Both the position numbers and the translations under genes were made by a program. A DNA stretch of 64,000 bases. Source: Sycobia sp. Sy_11. Taxonomy: Eukaryota; Arthropoda; Insecta; Hymenoptera; Epichrysomallidae. The stretch's first letter is position 1; each line of letters begins with the position of its first letter. Below, piece by piece: positions 12,705-25,117 of this stretch. The notes beneath the pieces were generated by a model, which made no database searches, had not been told where the DNA came from, and was given only the letters and a program-made list of their open reading frames with translations. Location of the stretch: the NCBI GenBank assembly GCA_018907035.1, contig JACCIC010000002.1, positions 4,486,501-4,550,500 on the forward strand, given 5' to 3'.

Positions 12705-15700
12705 TATAAAAGAAAAAGATAGTTTCTAGTAGAGAAATTTTCACCCCGATTATTTGACTGTCGAATAAATACATTGTCCTCCAGCAGACCAAAATGAACA
12801 TCAGCGCCATTTTCGCGACTTGTGCATGAAAACGTCGCGCTTGGGATCCAATTGGAATCTGAAGAGCGTCCGATAATCTGGGCGTAGTTTTCGAACAACG
12901 GAGTGAATTGTTGTTGTATTGCGATCGACAGAGAAAAAAAATACTTTTGTTTTTTGCTTGGAAGTTCAATTCCAAACCGCTCGGAACGAGTAAAATTAGA
13001 CTTAATTGCCTTAGTTCAGACGATGTTTCGACGATTATTTTATCAATATGCATTCATTGTTTTTACAACAGAATGTAGCCGTAAAGCATTGGATATTCCT
13101 AATAATACAATAATTGTGCCTGCATAAATCAGGTTATCTACTTAGAATTTAAGATGCATCATCAATTGCTCAACAATTACAATCACAATCCAGAATTTGA
13201 TTCGTTCACACAAGTTCAATTATTATATTATTAAGAATTTAAAATGCTTCACAGCTGTATTCTCTTGTCAAAAGTAATTTATATTATTTTACAAAATAGT
13301 CTTAAAAATGTTGAATTAAAAGAATTCAATTTAATTGAACTCGTTACGAACTAGCTTAAATTCAATTTCGTATTATATCTTTAATGAATACTTAGAACTA
13401 TAAAGATTAAATATTTTCAATTTTGAGAACGGTAGTCCAGTTATTTATTTGGTTTAAATACCTGTATTTGGATAGATAAATAATAGTAATATATAAATTA
13501 GAGTATTAAACAGTAATAAATAATGGTAAATAGTAGACTCTGAAAATTATGCCTAAAGTATAAGTGTGTATTACGTTATGCTTTTCCCCCGAAAAACAAA
13601 CGGGACAGGAGCAGAGAGACTCGGTCGTGCGCTTTACGACTTTGAAAAATCACACCAGCGCCAGATAAGGCGCGCGTAAAATTATGGTTCTTCCAGGGCT
13701 TATCAGGTTCAAGTTGCACGTTCGTGGTTCGAACTGCATTTTTCTTTTCCCTGACTATACAGCTCCTTTTGCACCTGCGTCCTGACCACAAGGTATCTTC
13801 GAAGCATACAGCGCTGATTTAAAAAAAAAAACACAACAACTGCGTGATGGAACGTTAAATTTTGTACGTATTTAAGATTTTAAGCTAAGATTTTGTACGC
13901 ATCGCATATTTATTTTTCAAAAACTGGAAAATTTAGATGTATATGAGACGATAGTATTTTCAAATTAGACGTGCTTTCTGATTGGATATGAAAGCTGTTC
14001 TTGTTGCTCGCAGTAAAAGCTACTGATATAAATATGATCTGAGCGGGTATAATTCGACACTACTTGGACAATCATGGGCTGAAGCAGAGAAAAGGCTTAC
14101 AATGAACCGTGGAAACGGTTGCTAATGATCGGAAATGTATAGGCGTAGGCAAGCACTAGGGTAAACATACACATCATAGACCATGTCTGCATAAGCAACG
14201 AATTATATCGAAAGATGCGTTCCCGAGAACAATTTTATTGAGTTACACTAATGTTATATGACAATATTCAAGGTTGCCAATATTGTCAATAGTACTGTAT
14301 GGTTATAGAGGGATCCATAAGTGTTTCCTTGCTTAAGGTCAGTATGTAATTAATGTTTTGGAAAATATTAAGAAGGACGGATCAGTCCCATTTTTGACAT
14401 CAAGGGATCAACTCAATTGAGAAGACGATATAGCGTCACTGAATTACTCGAGAATTTCCCTACATCCGCTTGTTACTTAATCATCTGTATATAAATTAGT
14501 CAAATTCATTACATTATATACAATTAAGAATAAAAAGCAGAGGTGCCAAAAAACTGTGCACCTTTATCATCAACATAACACCTAGTTTAAAGGAGAGAAA
14601 TAGCTGTCAGGCATGTTTCTTTATCTCTCTTTCGCTTTCTCTGTCCCTAATAAATATATTAGTGATCGTGAAGATAAAGAAATTGGCACTTAATGAAGTA
14701 ATCAAGTTGTTTCTTGTGTCATGTAACCATTTAAGTTAACCAGTGTTGACGACAGCCGCTGTTACGAGGCATATAAGTTTTTGGCCAAGACATCTGTAAT
14801 AATCATGGCTAAGATATAGATTTCCTGCCTTGGGAGCCAAAGTTAATACATTAAGTGTAGGTAGATCGTCATTCGACCAAAAGTCGAAGGAGGGCCTGGG
14901 ACTAGATTCTGGCTTTTATGTAAGGATGGCGAAATTTCGGAACGATTGGTCAAGTAGATCAGCAGAACGTTCGCCAGAATAGAATGGTCAATTATTACGA
15001 CACTTGAATACTGGCTGGTTATGGATGATTCTGAGGCTTTCTCAGTTTTTAAAGTGGGTTCATTAAGATGACACCATTCACACCATAGAGGTGTGAATGG
15101 TGACGATGGCCATGATGAGGGATAATATCCATATTTATTATCTGGTTGAAATCTATTCCCCAGTCGAGAGAATTCGAGTAGTATTCAAAATCTTATTACG
15201 ATATTTGTACTTCAATAGGAAGGTGAAGCTTTTATTAATAAGGCGATGCCCTTTCCGCGATCCTGTTGGTCTCCACCCTTATCTGAATACCTAACGGAGT
15301 GTTTTCCGGGTAAAACCAGCGAAAGAAGGTGTCCCTTCGATGAAGTTCCATCAAATTCACTATAAGGTATAAAAGATTGCCGCTTTGTCATAAAAATATT
15401 ATTATTAGTGTTAATCTTTACATTAGGATGTGTTAAATATTCTTTAATTTACTAAAAGATCGGTGAAATTATTATCTTAGAGGAAGTTAAGGATGCGGAA
15501 GTACCTGTATCATATATTTATAAACAAGTTAACTAGCTAAAAGATGCCACATTGTAGTGTTCACTCTTTAAGAGGCGCTACATTGGTTTTCATGGAGAGG
15601 CTTCCTGAAATTTCTCTTCAAGGAAGTGATCTAAAACCAATTTCGACATTTTGCAATAGTGACTCTTCTCTCCCTTACAGATCCGAAAAAGCGGACTATT

Positions 15701-15730
15701 TTTAATTTGAAGAATTATTTTTTATTTACG
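12705..15730. other. Gene-free interval, possibly degraded repeats
   Basis: The frames at 12593-13127 overlap on both strands and match nothing I recognise. From about 14040 to 15400 the composition is more even and resembles decayed mobile DNA, but I could not tie it to a family. The only precise structure is the hairpin at 15072-15102. Confidence 0.4.
15072..15102. repeat. Perfect 13-bp stem-loop
   Basis: The left arm CACCATTCACACC pairs perfectly with the right arm GGTGTGAATGGTG across a 5-base loop, ATAGA. No U-run follows it. It could be the join of an inverted repeat, a transposon tip or an RNA hairpin. Confidence 0.8.
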
Positions 15731-15736
15731 TAAGGA

Positions 15737-15789
<53 letters not shown>

Positions 15790-15798
15790 CGTATATAT
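15737..15798. repeat. Interrupted (AT)n microsatellite
   Basis: AT tracts separated by GTAT interruptions. Confidence 0.9.
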
Positions 15799-15799
15799 C

Positions 15800-16616
15800 C
15801 TTCTCCGGCACATTTCAACTCTGTTAACGCGTCACGATCCTTTCGCCACTAAAAGTTAATTAGTAACTCCGAAACACGGTGCATATAATTTTCGTTCGCG
15901 AATAACAATAATAATGCGGCCAAGAGGCGCGTATAAATTAGAGACCCGTATAGACGATTGATTTTGATATCTTCCTCGAAAAGCGATAAGATTAAATTGC
16001 GGCAGAGCCGCGCCACCGGAGAACAGTAGCTACAAAAAAAAGGTACTGCTTAATACCAGGCTCCGGCATTGTCTTTTTATTTTCTCCCCGTACGACCCGC
16101 GAATCCGAACTTGCGCTACAATTAGCCGCTTATAATAAACGACGAACTGCGGCTGATTAAGCGCGGTGCAAAAAAAAACAAAATAAATAAATAAAACGGT
16201 TTCAAAAAAAAAAAAAAAACGAAGAAAAAACGGCGGTCTTGCGACGAGGACGAGTGGGGGAGGAGGGTATAGGCTCGTTTGACGACGCTGCTCTGCATTT
16301 CATAAACGAAAAGCACATAATGTGGCTGGCTCTTTGTAAATATACTGACTAACTAGAGTTTTTTTATTATTTTATATTTCTTGTTTTTTTTTTTTTTTTT
16401 ACTTCAACGCTGGGACACATGCACATACTTTTTATATTCTCCGTACGTTGCGCAAAGAGCGGGCAGGCCGCCCGCCTTATAACTACACACCGGGTTACCC
16501 GCTGGTTTATTAACCCGTTTGCGGTCGCTGTTTACTTATATATATATATACGGCAAACAAAGGGGGTTAATTCGTCGAGGAGCGCGCGAGCCAGAGTCTC
16601 GAAAACACAAGGAGGG

Positions 16617-16656
<40 letters not shown>

Positions 16657-17090
16657 GCGGAGATTTACAATTGCATCAGCTGATGTGCGCGAGACGATTT
16701 GGCACAATCAAGAGCCTTGAAACGGCGAGGTGGCGGAGGTGGCGGGAGGGTGATCATTAAAATTTATAGGTTGTTAACGAATTCGAAGGGGGCTTTGTGT
16801 AATAATGAAAGCCCCCGCGAATTTCGCGCGGATGAAGATTGAGCTGTCAGTTGCATTATGCCGCCTGCCTCGGAATATATTTTTGTCAGTTTCGTCGGAA
16901 ATTCAAGAGGCCCGAGAGGGAAGGCGGTTTAACGACCGAGCGACGCGACGCCACGGAAATGAAGAGGCTTGATTCGTTGCAAATGAATCTATTTGCTTGT
17001 GGATCTCGTTTGAAATAATTACGCGAATTTCACGTCAGCGGTTACGAAATTTACGGTACGCACGATTCGGAGAATAAATATAAATTCTAA
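15800..17090. other. GC-richer island without a gene
   Basis: CpG-containing sequence with poly-A and poly-T runs (16201-16218, 16383-16400) and an AT microsatellite. No frame has a plausible protein composition. The stretches at about 16770-17060 look like unique noncoding DNA rich in TAATT/AATTA motifs. That would suit homeodomain binding, but such motifs are also frequent by chance. Confidence 0.35.
16619..16653. repeat. (AT)n microsatellite
   Basis: Uninterrupted AT tract of about 35 bases. Confidence 0.95.
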
Positions 17091-17147
17091 CCTTAAAATT
17101 CCTTGATGAATTAAGATCTTTTTTTTTTTTTGTAAAAACAATATGTA

Positions 17148-17152
<5 letters not shown>

Positions 17153-17200
<48 letters not shown>
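17153..17200. repeat. (AT)n microsatellite
   Basis: Uninterrupted AT tract preceded by ATGT-interrupted units. Confidence 0.95.
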
Positions 17201-17208
<8 letters not shown>

Positions 17209-17209
17209 A

Positions 17210-18015
17210 TATTTATTTATTTACGAGGAAAATACTCAGCGTATTCTACGGTAATTCCACGGTCATTACAATATTTTATAATACGTTTAAAAATCAGAGA
17301 CACCTACTTTTTGTTCGCTGGAAAAAATTTTTATAGCGACATTATAACATTGTTTTTTAAAACGAACCCATAAACGTCTTTTCTTTGCACATTTTAAAAA
17401 CCAATAATGATTACACAATAAAATCTACTACGAAAATTATTCAGTAAAGAAACTTAACAAATATTATAAATCTAATTTCGTTTTTGTTCATAAAACTACA
17501 AAATTTGTTGTATATATTTAGATTGTAAAAATTATATTAGATTATATGTATCAATCATATTATTTATATCCCAAGAAATATTAAAAAAAAAACATTTTCT
17601 TTTGAAGAATTTGTACAAACTGTTTGGGGGATTTGTAGGGATAACTCTGAAATAATTTGACTATCTTCATATAAGTTCTATTAGTGACTTGCACGAGCTT
17701 CGAGGATTAAATTCGAAGGCCGCAATTTCACGCCTCGGAGGTAATTTTTTTATGTTTAAACATTATTGCAAGATATTTTGTAATTAGTCAGGATCGATTA
17801 TTAGTATTATATTCCTTACATTAAACTCGACACATACTGTGATTGATCAGTGATTCTTTGTAAAGAAACACTTTTTTCAACGTACAGCCTTTGTATTTTG
17901 AAATTTTTATGTTTATATTCACAAATAATAGAAAACGGCAAGAAGAATATGAATAGCTCTCGAAACTTTCAATCCACAAATAATTATAATGGTGACAAAA
18001 ATAATGGGCGATGAA
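17210..18015. other. Gene-free AT-rich interval
   Basis: AT-rich DNA with short frames only. I found no repeat family, RNA gene or splice-linked coding pattern. Confidence 0.5.

Positions 18016-18017
<2 letters not shown>

Positions 18018-18052
<35 letters not shown>
18018..18052. repeat. (AT)n microsatellite
   Basis: Uninterrupted AT tract of about 35 bases at the left edge of a GC-rich block. Confidence 0.95.
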
Positions 18053-18054
<2 letters not shown>

Positions 18055-18800
18055 GCCGCGGCGTGATGCACGATTTGCCCTCTCTTCATAATATAGAATT
18101 GCATCACGCCCGTCAAGATAAGAGCGCCAGATACATAAAGAGGAAGACGGAGAAGAAGAAGAAGAAGAAGAATCAGAGAAGAAATGACGAGAAGCGCGGG
18201 AAGCGCGGAGGCTGTCTTGTAACGTATCCCAGAATAACGCACCAACGTCGTCGCAAGACGCGGCTCTATTAGCCCCCCCCCCATCCCCCGCGTGCACGAC
18301 GATGGGCGAGTTTGTACAAGCATGCGGCGGGCGCAGCCTGGTCGCGTCTAACTAATAATAACCGATTAAAATAAAAGAATGGAAAAAACTAAATAAATAA
18401 ATAAATAAATAACCGCGAAAATACAGCGTATCCCGTCGATTAACGAAGTAAAGTGATAATAAAGTAGGAGCCGCGGTCGGTTATCCGCGAGGCGATGAAA
18501 TAAATCCATCGGCGAGTTGCATTTACCAGAAAAGCCCGGCCCATTAATCTCACGAATCCGCGGAGGCGCGACAAAATTCGCGGCTGATAATGCCGATCGA
18601 TGTTGGGACACGGGATCGGAGGATCGCTCGCCGGTCCCTCGGGCCCCTCGTCGCCGGGAGATGCGAATTCCTTTGGCCATCTCGATAACGGGTGACGCGT
18701 GATCTTATTACGTGGGGGATGCGAGAAAAGCGACGATATATACCTCCTGCCCCCCACGCCCCTGTCAGCGAATAGCCTGCCAAGGCCGTATTACATTGCG
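18053..18800. other. GC-rich island without a gene
   Basis: About 750 bases of CpG-rich DNA with overlapping open frames on both strands and in several phases. That points to stop-poor composition rather than a gene. It includes an AAG-type run (18152-18172), a C-tract (18271-18289) and an AAAT tetranucleotide run (about 18391-18411). It may be conserved noncoding sequence. Confidence 0.35.
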
Positions 18801-19420
18801 TTTCGACGCGTTTTATAGAATTTCTTTAGACCAAGCTCATTTAAAGGTTAATTTTAGTTTATTTTTTCTTTTAACAAGAACCCCTAGAAAGAATCAAAAA
18901 ATTCTACGCTCAGTTACATTATGATGCATTCTGGTGTTAGTTCGATTGCCTAAAATCGTGCAAAGGTCGAACATTATTAAATTTTTGCTTTTTGTTTTTG
19001 TCAAAGATGGCATTCAGACCACCTCTAAAGTCCAACGATAGCTTCTCTAAACATGCCTCTTCGACGAAATCGATTCATTCCTCTTCGAAATACGTTTTGT
19101 TCGACGTGTATTATTTTTCAAAAATGTAGAAAAAAAAAACAAGTAACATTGTCCCTGTCACGACCCTTGGCAAATTCAATTCCATTGGCCAAAACTTACA
19201 ACAGCCGGTGAAATATTATTTTTCCCGAATCCGTTGCGTATCCCGGTCATGAGGTCCTATACCGGAATCGAACCGATGAGCTTTGGACGGCAAAATCAGT
19301 CCGAGGACTAATTCGATTTGCTACAGAAAGCGATTTTCTCAGTGCTCTACAGAAGAACTGAGTGCTGGGGTATTGAAAAATGGTACAAATCTTAAATTAA
19401 ATAAAGATGCGAGTACCCCT

Positions 19421-19421
<1 letters not shown>

Positions 19422-19447
<26 letters not shown>
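19422..19447. repeat. (CT)n microsatellite
   Basis: Pure CT tract of about 26 bases. Confidence 0.9.
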
Positions 19448-19453
<6 letters not shown>

Positions 19454-19968
19454 AGATATATGTTTCGTACGTGTTACTTGCTGAACTAGCCGTACTTAAC
19501 TTACCTTCATTATGAAGGTTTAAAAAGTAAATTTGGAGCTATTCTATTGAATTATACTAAATTGAATGATTGATTTATACTGTTTTTTTTTGAATTTCTG
19601 ATCCATATCTACTGGTTTATATAAAGCTTTACTATTAATTTATAAAACATTAATATTTTTATCATATAATTATTCTAACGGTTATATCTATTAGAATGTT
19701 TTATTAAAATTTATTTGCTAGTTTCTTGATAATTCTATATTCAAATTATATACTTTAGATTTTAGTACTATAAATACAATTTTTACGTTTTCAGGCGCAA
19801 TAAATTTTAATACAAAAATTATACATTTTTGTTAGCACTCTAAATATCAATATACTAAATACGATGATATTCTACGCTTAATACTCAAACAAAAATGAAT
19901 TATATTATATTTGTCCTCCATTATACAATAAATATTCCTGTCTCCTTCCCTCTCAGCCCCTCCCGCAA

Positions 19969-19970
<2 letters not shown>

Positions 19971-20024
<54 letters not shown>
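19971..20024. repeat. (AT)n microsatellite
   Basis: Uninterrupted AT tract of about 54 bases. Confidence 0.95.
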
Positions 20025-20027
<3 letters not shown>

Positions 20028-20239
20028 TTGAAAAAAAATTTTTTTGATATAGATTAAATACTTACTTGTTTTGTATCAAGTAAATCATTTTCTTAACTTA
20101 AGAGAACATTCACTAGAATTCAGACGAAGTGGTTTGCTTAAAGTGGACTCTTTTTACATTAAATAAATACTTTTATAAAATAACATACTTTCTAAATTTA
20201 AGATAAGAATTTCCTTGATTTAAAACTAGAAAATATTTA

Positions 20240-20574
20240 CTTGATAACAGACATTTTGTCCAGTGTGTATATATATATGTATATATATATATACACGCAT
20301 ACTCGTAGCTTGCTGACGTCGAGTCGTCGAGTCGCGCGTGAATTCTTCTTAAGGCCGATCAAATTCTTCTACGAAAAGATCGCAAGGTCGCCCCGAGCGT
20401 CAAGGTGGCGAAAAAGCGCGTCGCTCCCCTCCCCTCCCCCTGCCCACCTCCCACTCCAACCAAACCCACTCGCGGTCATATAGATATGGAATACGCCAGC
20501 AGGTGAATCCTCTCCTCCCAGCTTGACTTTTGCGGTTAAAACGCGGCGACGAGAGCGCGGGCATTCCCGCGAGA

Positions 20575-20622
<48 letters not shown>

Positions 20623-21000
20623 ATTTAGTTTTTCTTTCTATCCCTGCTGGTTCTTATTATTATTATTTTTTTTTCTGCTCGCCACACGACGGGATCATTG
20701 CGTGTATACGGATATTATTGCGTATACATAATGGCACGCCAGATTAACCATTAAGAATCAAAAAGCGCGAATGCAATTAATATATACAGTGTATCGACTA
20801 GTAGAGGTATGTATTGGCTGTAAATACGAGGGGGGAAAAAAGTCGAATAAATAGTGCGCGAGGCGCAATTACAAGCCTTCATTAATGTCTTTATGCTTAT
20901 TTTGTGCACGCTAAAAGCTATCCCGGCTGTTGTAGAAATCCTTGTTTGAGCTGCGCCGCCGCCGGAGGTTCTTAAAACGTCAGTTCTTTTATTTTATTTT
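20240..21000. other. GC-richer island without a gene
   Basis: CpG-containing unique sequence with a CT tract. Its frames are low-complexity on both strands. The part at about 20720-20980 looks like unique noncoding DNA and is a candidate for comparison with related genomes. Confidence 0.35.
20581..20620. repeat. (CT)n microsatellite
   Basis: CT tract of about 40 bases with one interruption. Confidence 0.9.
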
Positions 21001-21020
21001 ATTTTATTTTATTTTATTTT
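20987..21020. repeat. (TTTTA)n microsatellite
   Basis: Seven or so TTTTA pentamer units ending in a poly-T run. Confidence 0.85.
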
Positions 21021-21029
21021 TTTTTTCGT

Positions 21030-22729
21030 TTAACGATAGCCATCAGAAAATAAATAAAGTTTTATTTAATTATCTTTAACAGCTTCCGAGGAAGGATTCA
21101 GAAATAAAAATACTCTTGACGAATCAATCATTATCGTCGGGAACGATCTTGCATTTCGTGGGTACGGTGTATGCTGATATTTGATTTATGCGAAAATTCT
21201 AATAAATCTCCAGTGTCGCGTAAAGCTTTTGCGGGGCCCCGCTTTAAAATGTCTATTTCTAAAGTGTCTATGTGGTAACAAAGGAATTTCCCTAGTCACA
21301 GTAATTTTACATGAATAAATTCAGTAAAATGAGCAGAAAATTATTCGAATTCAATCGACGCAACAAAAAAGAAAAACAAAATTACCCGACTAAACCGACA
21401 TTTTTCCTTATATTGACAAAACTATAAGCGATTTGCGCAGCTACTTTTGGATATTAAGAATAGCCAGTGAAGATAATCCTTTTAACACGCATCGTAGATC
21501 ACTATCGCTTTCACAATTCACTAAAGAAACCGTCGCGAATAGTTTACATGCTATATATATATTGAAAATTTGGCATCATTGCATTATTCATCTATGCAAT
21601 ACTATTCAATATGCAATACTATTATAGAATATACTGCGTTATTCTTTTCTTTGCAATTTTCACGAGTGGAGAAAAAATCGGGACTTTGCATTTTGTCTCG
21701 AGGCGACAATTCTTTTACATCTATCCATAAATCTATACTTAGATCACTAGGACAAACATCCACAATATCCAATTTTTCGTAATTTACTCCATATTGTATC
21801 TAATTTATATAAGCGAATCCATTATGTATATTACAATATATTTTTATTCCTATTAATAAGAATGTATTCGTATTATTTTTACTAAAAGTAATTAAAATTT
21901 TACTAAATGTTTATTAAGAGTATTGCCGTTCACTAAACAACAGTGATTAAAGAAATCTCTATATTTTATTTTCGTAATTTGAATTTGTTGTTGAGCAAAT
22001 TATACTATTATATTATGATTTATTTTTCATAAATTAATTAAATTACTTTATTACAAAAGGTGACTCATGTATTACTGATCATATTATTTTTGAAGATAAC
22101 AGAAAACAAGATAAACAAGTAAAATTTCATACTGTAAGACCAGGCATAAATTTTGGTAATTTTTGAAGACTAAAAAAAGTTTTAACATTGTATCGTTTTG
22201 TCTTACTCTTGTACAGTAAAAAAGAGCAAAGGAACTATAATAAACAATTCTATCTATTAAAAAAAAGAAGAAAGTCTTTGTATTTCTATATATATTTCTA
22301 TATATATAGAATATTCTAACATTCAGTCATAAATAATTAATTTCAATAATTAAACGGATTACTTATATCCTGAGCGCGCTGTTCTTAAATACTTTCAGTT
22401 TGGAAAATTACTGAAGTTTTCATTTACTTTTCTTTAATTAATTTTCTTGATTTTTCTTGTGGATCATTTGATCTTAATAACAAATCGGCCTTTCTGCATT
22501 AAAATATGGTTTTAAAAAAAAAAAACAAGATATATATGTTCTTAATAAATTTTTGCTTTATTTTCGCTCATATTTTTAATACTTCCATTAACAATTAGAA
22601 TTAATCCATCGAAAAAGGTGATTATTATGTATATTAAGATTATATACAAGCAAAAACTGATAATACTACTATACGTAAAGTTTATACAATAACTTTAAAT
22701 AGAGTTTAAAAGTAAAAATTATTGCAGTT

Positions 22730-22730
<1 letters not shown>
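21030..22730. other. Gene-free AT-rich interval
   Basis: AT-rich DNA. The short frames at 21433-21782 overlap and match nothing. I see nothing else. Confidence 0.5.

Positions 22731-22731
<1 letters not shown>

Positions 22732-22789
<58 letters not shown>
22732..22789. repeat. (AT)n microsatellite
   Basis: Uninterrupted AT tract of about 58 bases, among the longest here. Confidence 0.95.
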
Positions 22790-22791
<2 letters not shown>

Positions 22792-22799
22792 AACAAAAA

Positions 22800-23270
22800 C
22801 CCTGCGGCAATAATTGCTTCCTAACGAGCCAATAATATCTTCGATTTAATTAGTGGGCATAAAAAATTATTTAATTACCGCTCGAGTACACGTGTATGAA
22901 AATATAATTGCAGGCGTGCGACCTATCCGTCAATCAAAGCGGCACTTTACGCAGGACTCGAGCGAAGGGCGCGCTTACAACTTCCTTTATGTCCATCGCA
23001 GTGTCACCGCTGCGTAATTAAACCGCGTTACCGACCGTCTCTAGTGGTTTTATTGGATAATTCAATAATATATATAGTCACACATTCGTAGCTGAAGTAA
23101 TACAGATGAAGTGTAGTTGCGCATGTATATTTAATAGGTTTAGACTCCCTCGGTTTATTGTTCCGCTTCGAGTAGTAAAGATGCGCGAATGCATTAGCTG
23201 GCATTAGTTAGCCTCGAAGTGACCCCCCACCCTTTCTCCATCCTTTCCCCGGAAAATATATATAACAGTC
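22800..23270. other. Candidate conserved noncoding block
   Basis: A balanced-composition block between AT-rich deserts. It has several TAATTA/AATTA-type words, an E-box-like CACGTG at about 22890, and no useful open frame. This is the kind of sequence often conserved around insect developmental genes. I cannot test conservation here. Confidence 0.3.
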
Positions 23271-25117
23271 TCTAAATATGATCATTAAAATATAAAGTAA
23301 AATTAGCTGTGTTTTGCATATTATGTATATATATATATATATTTAAATGAGCTGTAACAACAAGTACATTAGTAATTTTATAAGGATTTCTTAAGGATTC
23401 TTTTAACGTTCGGTTTGTTTTTGCACGAAAGGATTTAAAAAGAGTCTGGCGTACGTCCGATACATAGTTTAGTAATTGAGAAACAGTTCAAATAGGTATA
23501 GTTATTACCATTGATCATCGCAGGATTCGATATTCTTCGCGATGTTGAAAATTTATTTTTTACAATATAATATATAATATATAAGATGAAGCTATTCCGA
23601 TACCAGAAAATGGACTTTATCTTAACGTAGAAGATCTAATCATTCTGATTTTGTGATAAAATTATCGTACCTTCGGCAAATGAAATTTTAGTTATTCGAC
23701 CTGATTTTAGACTAATATTCTTTTTAAAAAATTTATATTTTTAATTTATTTTCATTAGTACTTTAACATAATACTAGAGGAGCCGTTTTAGAAAAGAATT
23801 TCTATTCAAATCACGCTAAAAAATTACAAATATACATTCAATAGTGAAAACCTTTTATTCTGTATCCCATGTAATATATGGCTATGTTGCATTAATTTTT
23901 TTCCCACTACGACCGTAAATCAAGTCAAACGAGCAAACGAATAATTTTATAACAAGAAATAATTTATTTTCTTCAAAATCAATTTTCTTTACTCTAAATG
24001 CATAAAACCATATGCTAAACATTTTTAGTAATAGAAGTGGACGGCTCAAAAATATAATGAGATTATAATGGCACGTAGATAATACACTTGAGTTTAAAAT
24101 ATATATTTATTAGATTTTATATAACAGTATTCAATATCAAATAATGACTTACTTAATTAGATTAATTCATATTTTATATCAGACTCAAATTTTATAGAAA
24201 CAATAAAATAATTTTTTTAATTTAATGAATATTTACTTTCAAAAATATCATTTTCAAAAGTCTTTTGTGAAATTTTCGAAAAATTAGTTTTAATATTTAT
24301 AAGAAATTCTGTTTTTCTGCATGTAAATCAAATTGTACTTTAAGAAACTCTACGTAACTTTAAGGAAAGATCTACTTCAACTAAGTCAATATTTACTAAA
24401 AGATATCTTAACAATATTCTGAAACATTTTTAAAATTATATAATTTTTTATGCTTTCAAAATTGGCTATCGTATATGATTGATAATTATTTTAGATTCTA
24501 TACAGTTTATTTCTATTAAAATTGTTTGAAAATTATATTCAATCGTTATACCACAATACATGTCGCTACCGAATAATTGATTATAAATATTAAATTTAGT
24601 TGAAACTATATTTAAATAACGATTGTTTATAAAATAATAATGTATATCGATTTTATTCTATTCAATGAGGTAAATATTATTTTCTCATTCATTGTAATTA
24701 GATGAAGTTAAAGATTTTTTGTCAATAAAATATATGGAGAACAATTATAATTGAATAAGTTCGTCAATAAGTTAACATTAACAAGTGTTTCTTTTGATTG
24801 AATTATTTAATGAATATAGAAGCTTAGAATTTTTCTGCTGAGCTATCCACAGAGGGGAGTATTATTGTTTCTTTCCGGACCCTCGGCAGAGATTAGAGGG
24901 GTGCACGTTCAAAATCGATAAAACAATTTTATTCTATTCTCATCTATTCATCTGTCAATTCAAGTACATAATTTATATTTCTTCTTTTATTTTCCATCCA
25001 CCGTGGGTGCATCGAAAAGCATTAAAAAGGAAGGAGTGCTGGAAAATCAACCAGTATATATTGTAGTTCCTGTAGATACACCACAGTCTTTGCAAAAGTA
25101 TTCATTTAATTTCGACA
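23271..25117. other. AT-rich 5' flank of the ionotropic receptor gene
   Basis: Strongly AT-rich, with a short AT tract at 23326-23342. The last 280 bases before the receptor ATG are more balanced (about 24840-25117) and are the likely promoter and 5' UTR. I can name no TATA box or initiator with confidence. Confidence 0.4.

Larger units (their letters stand above)
18801..20240. other. Gene-free interval
   Basis: Mostly AT-rich. It holds a CT tract at 19422-19447 and an AT tract at 19971-20024. A short tRNA T-arm-like motif on the minus strand near 19255-19300 lacks the rest of a tRNA. No coding region is visible. Confidence 0.5.

Noticed and set aside
19250..19320. tRNA-like T-arm on the minus strand (GGTTCGATTCC with a 5-bp stem)
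   Set aside because: The anticodon arm is irregular and there is no D arm or full acceptor stem at the right spacing. A similar word at about 52490 lies within the LINE C-terminal region.
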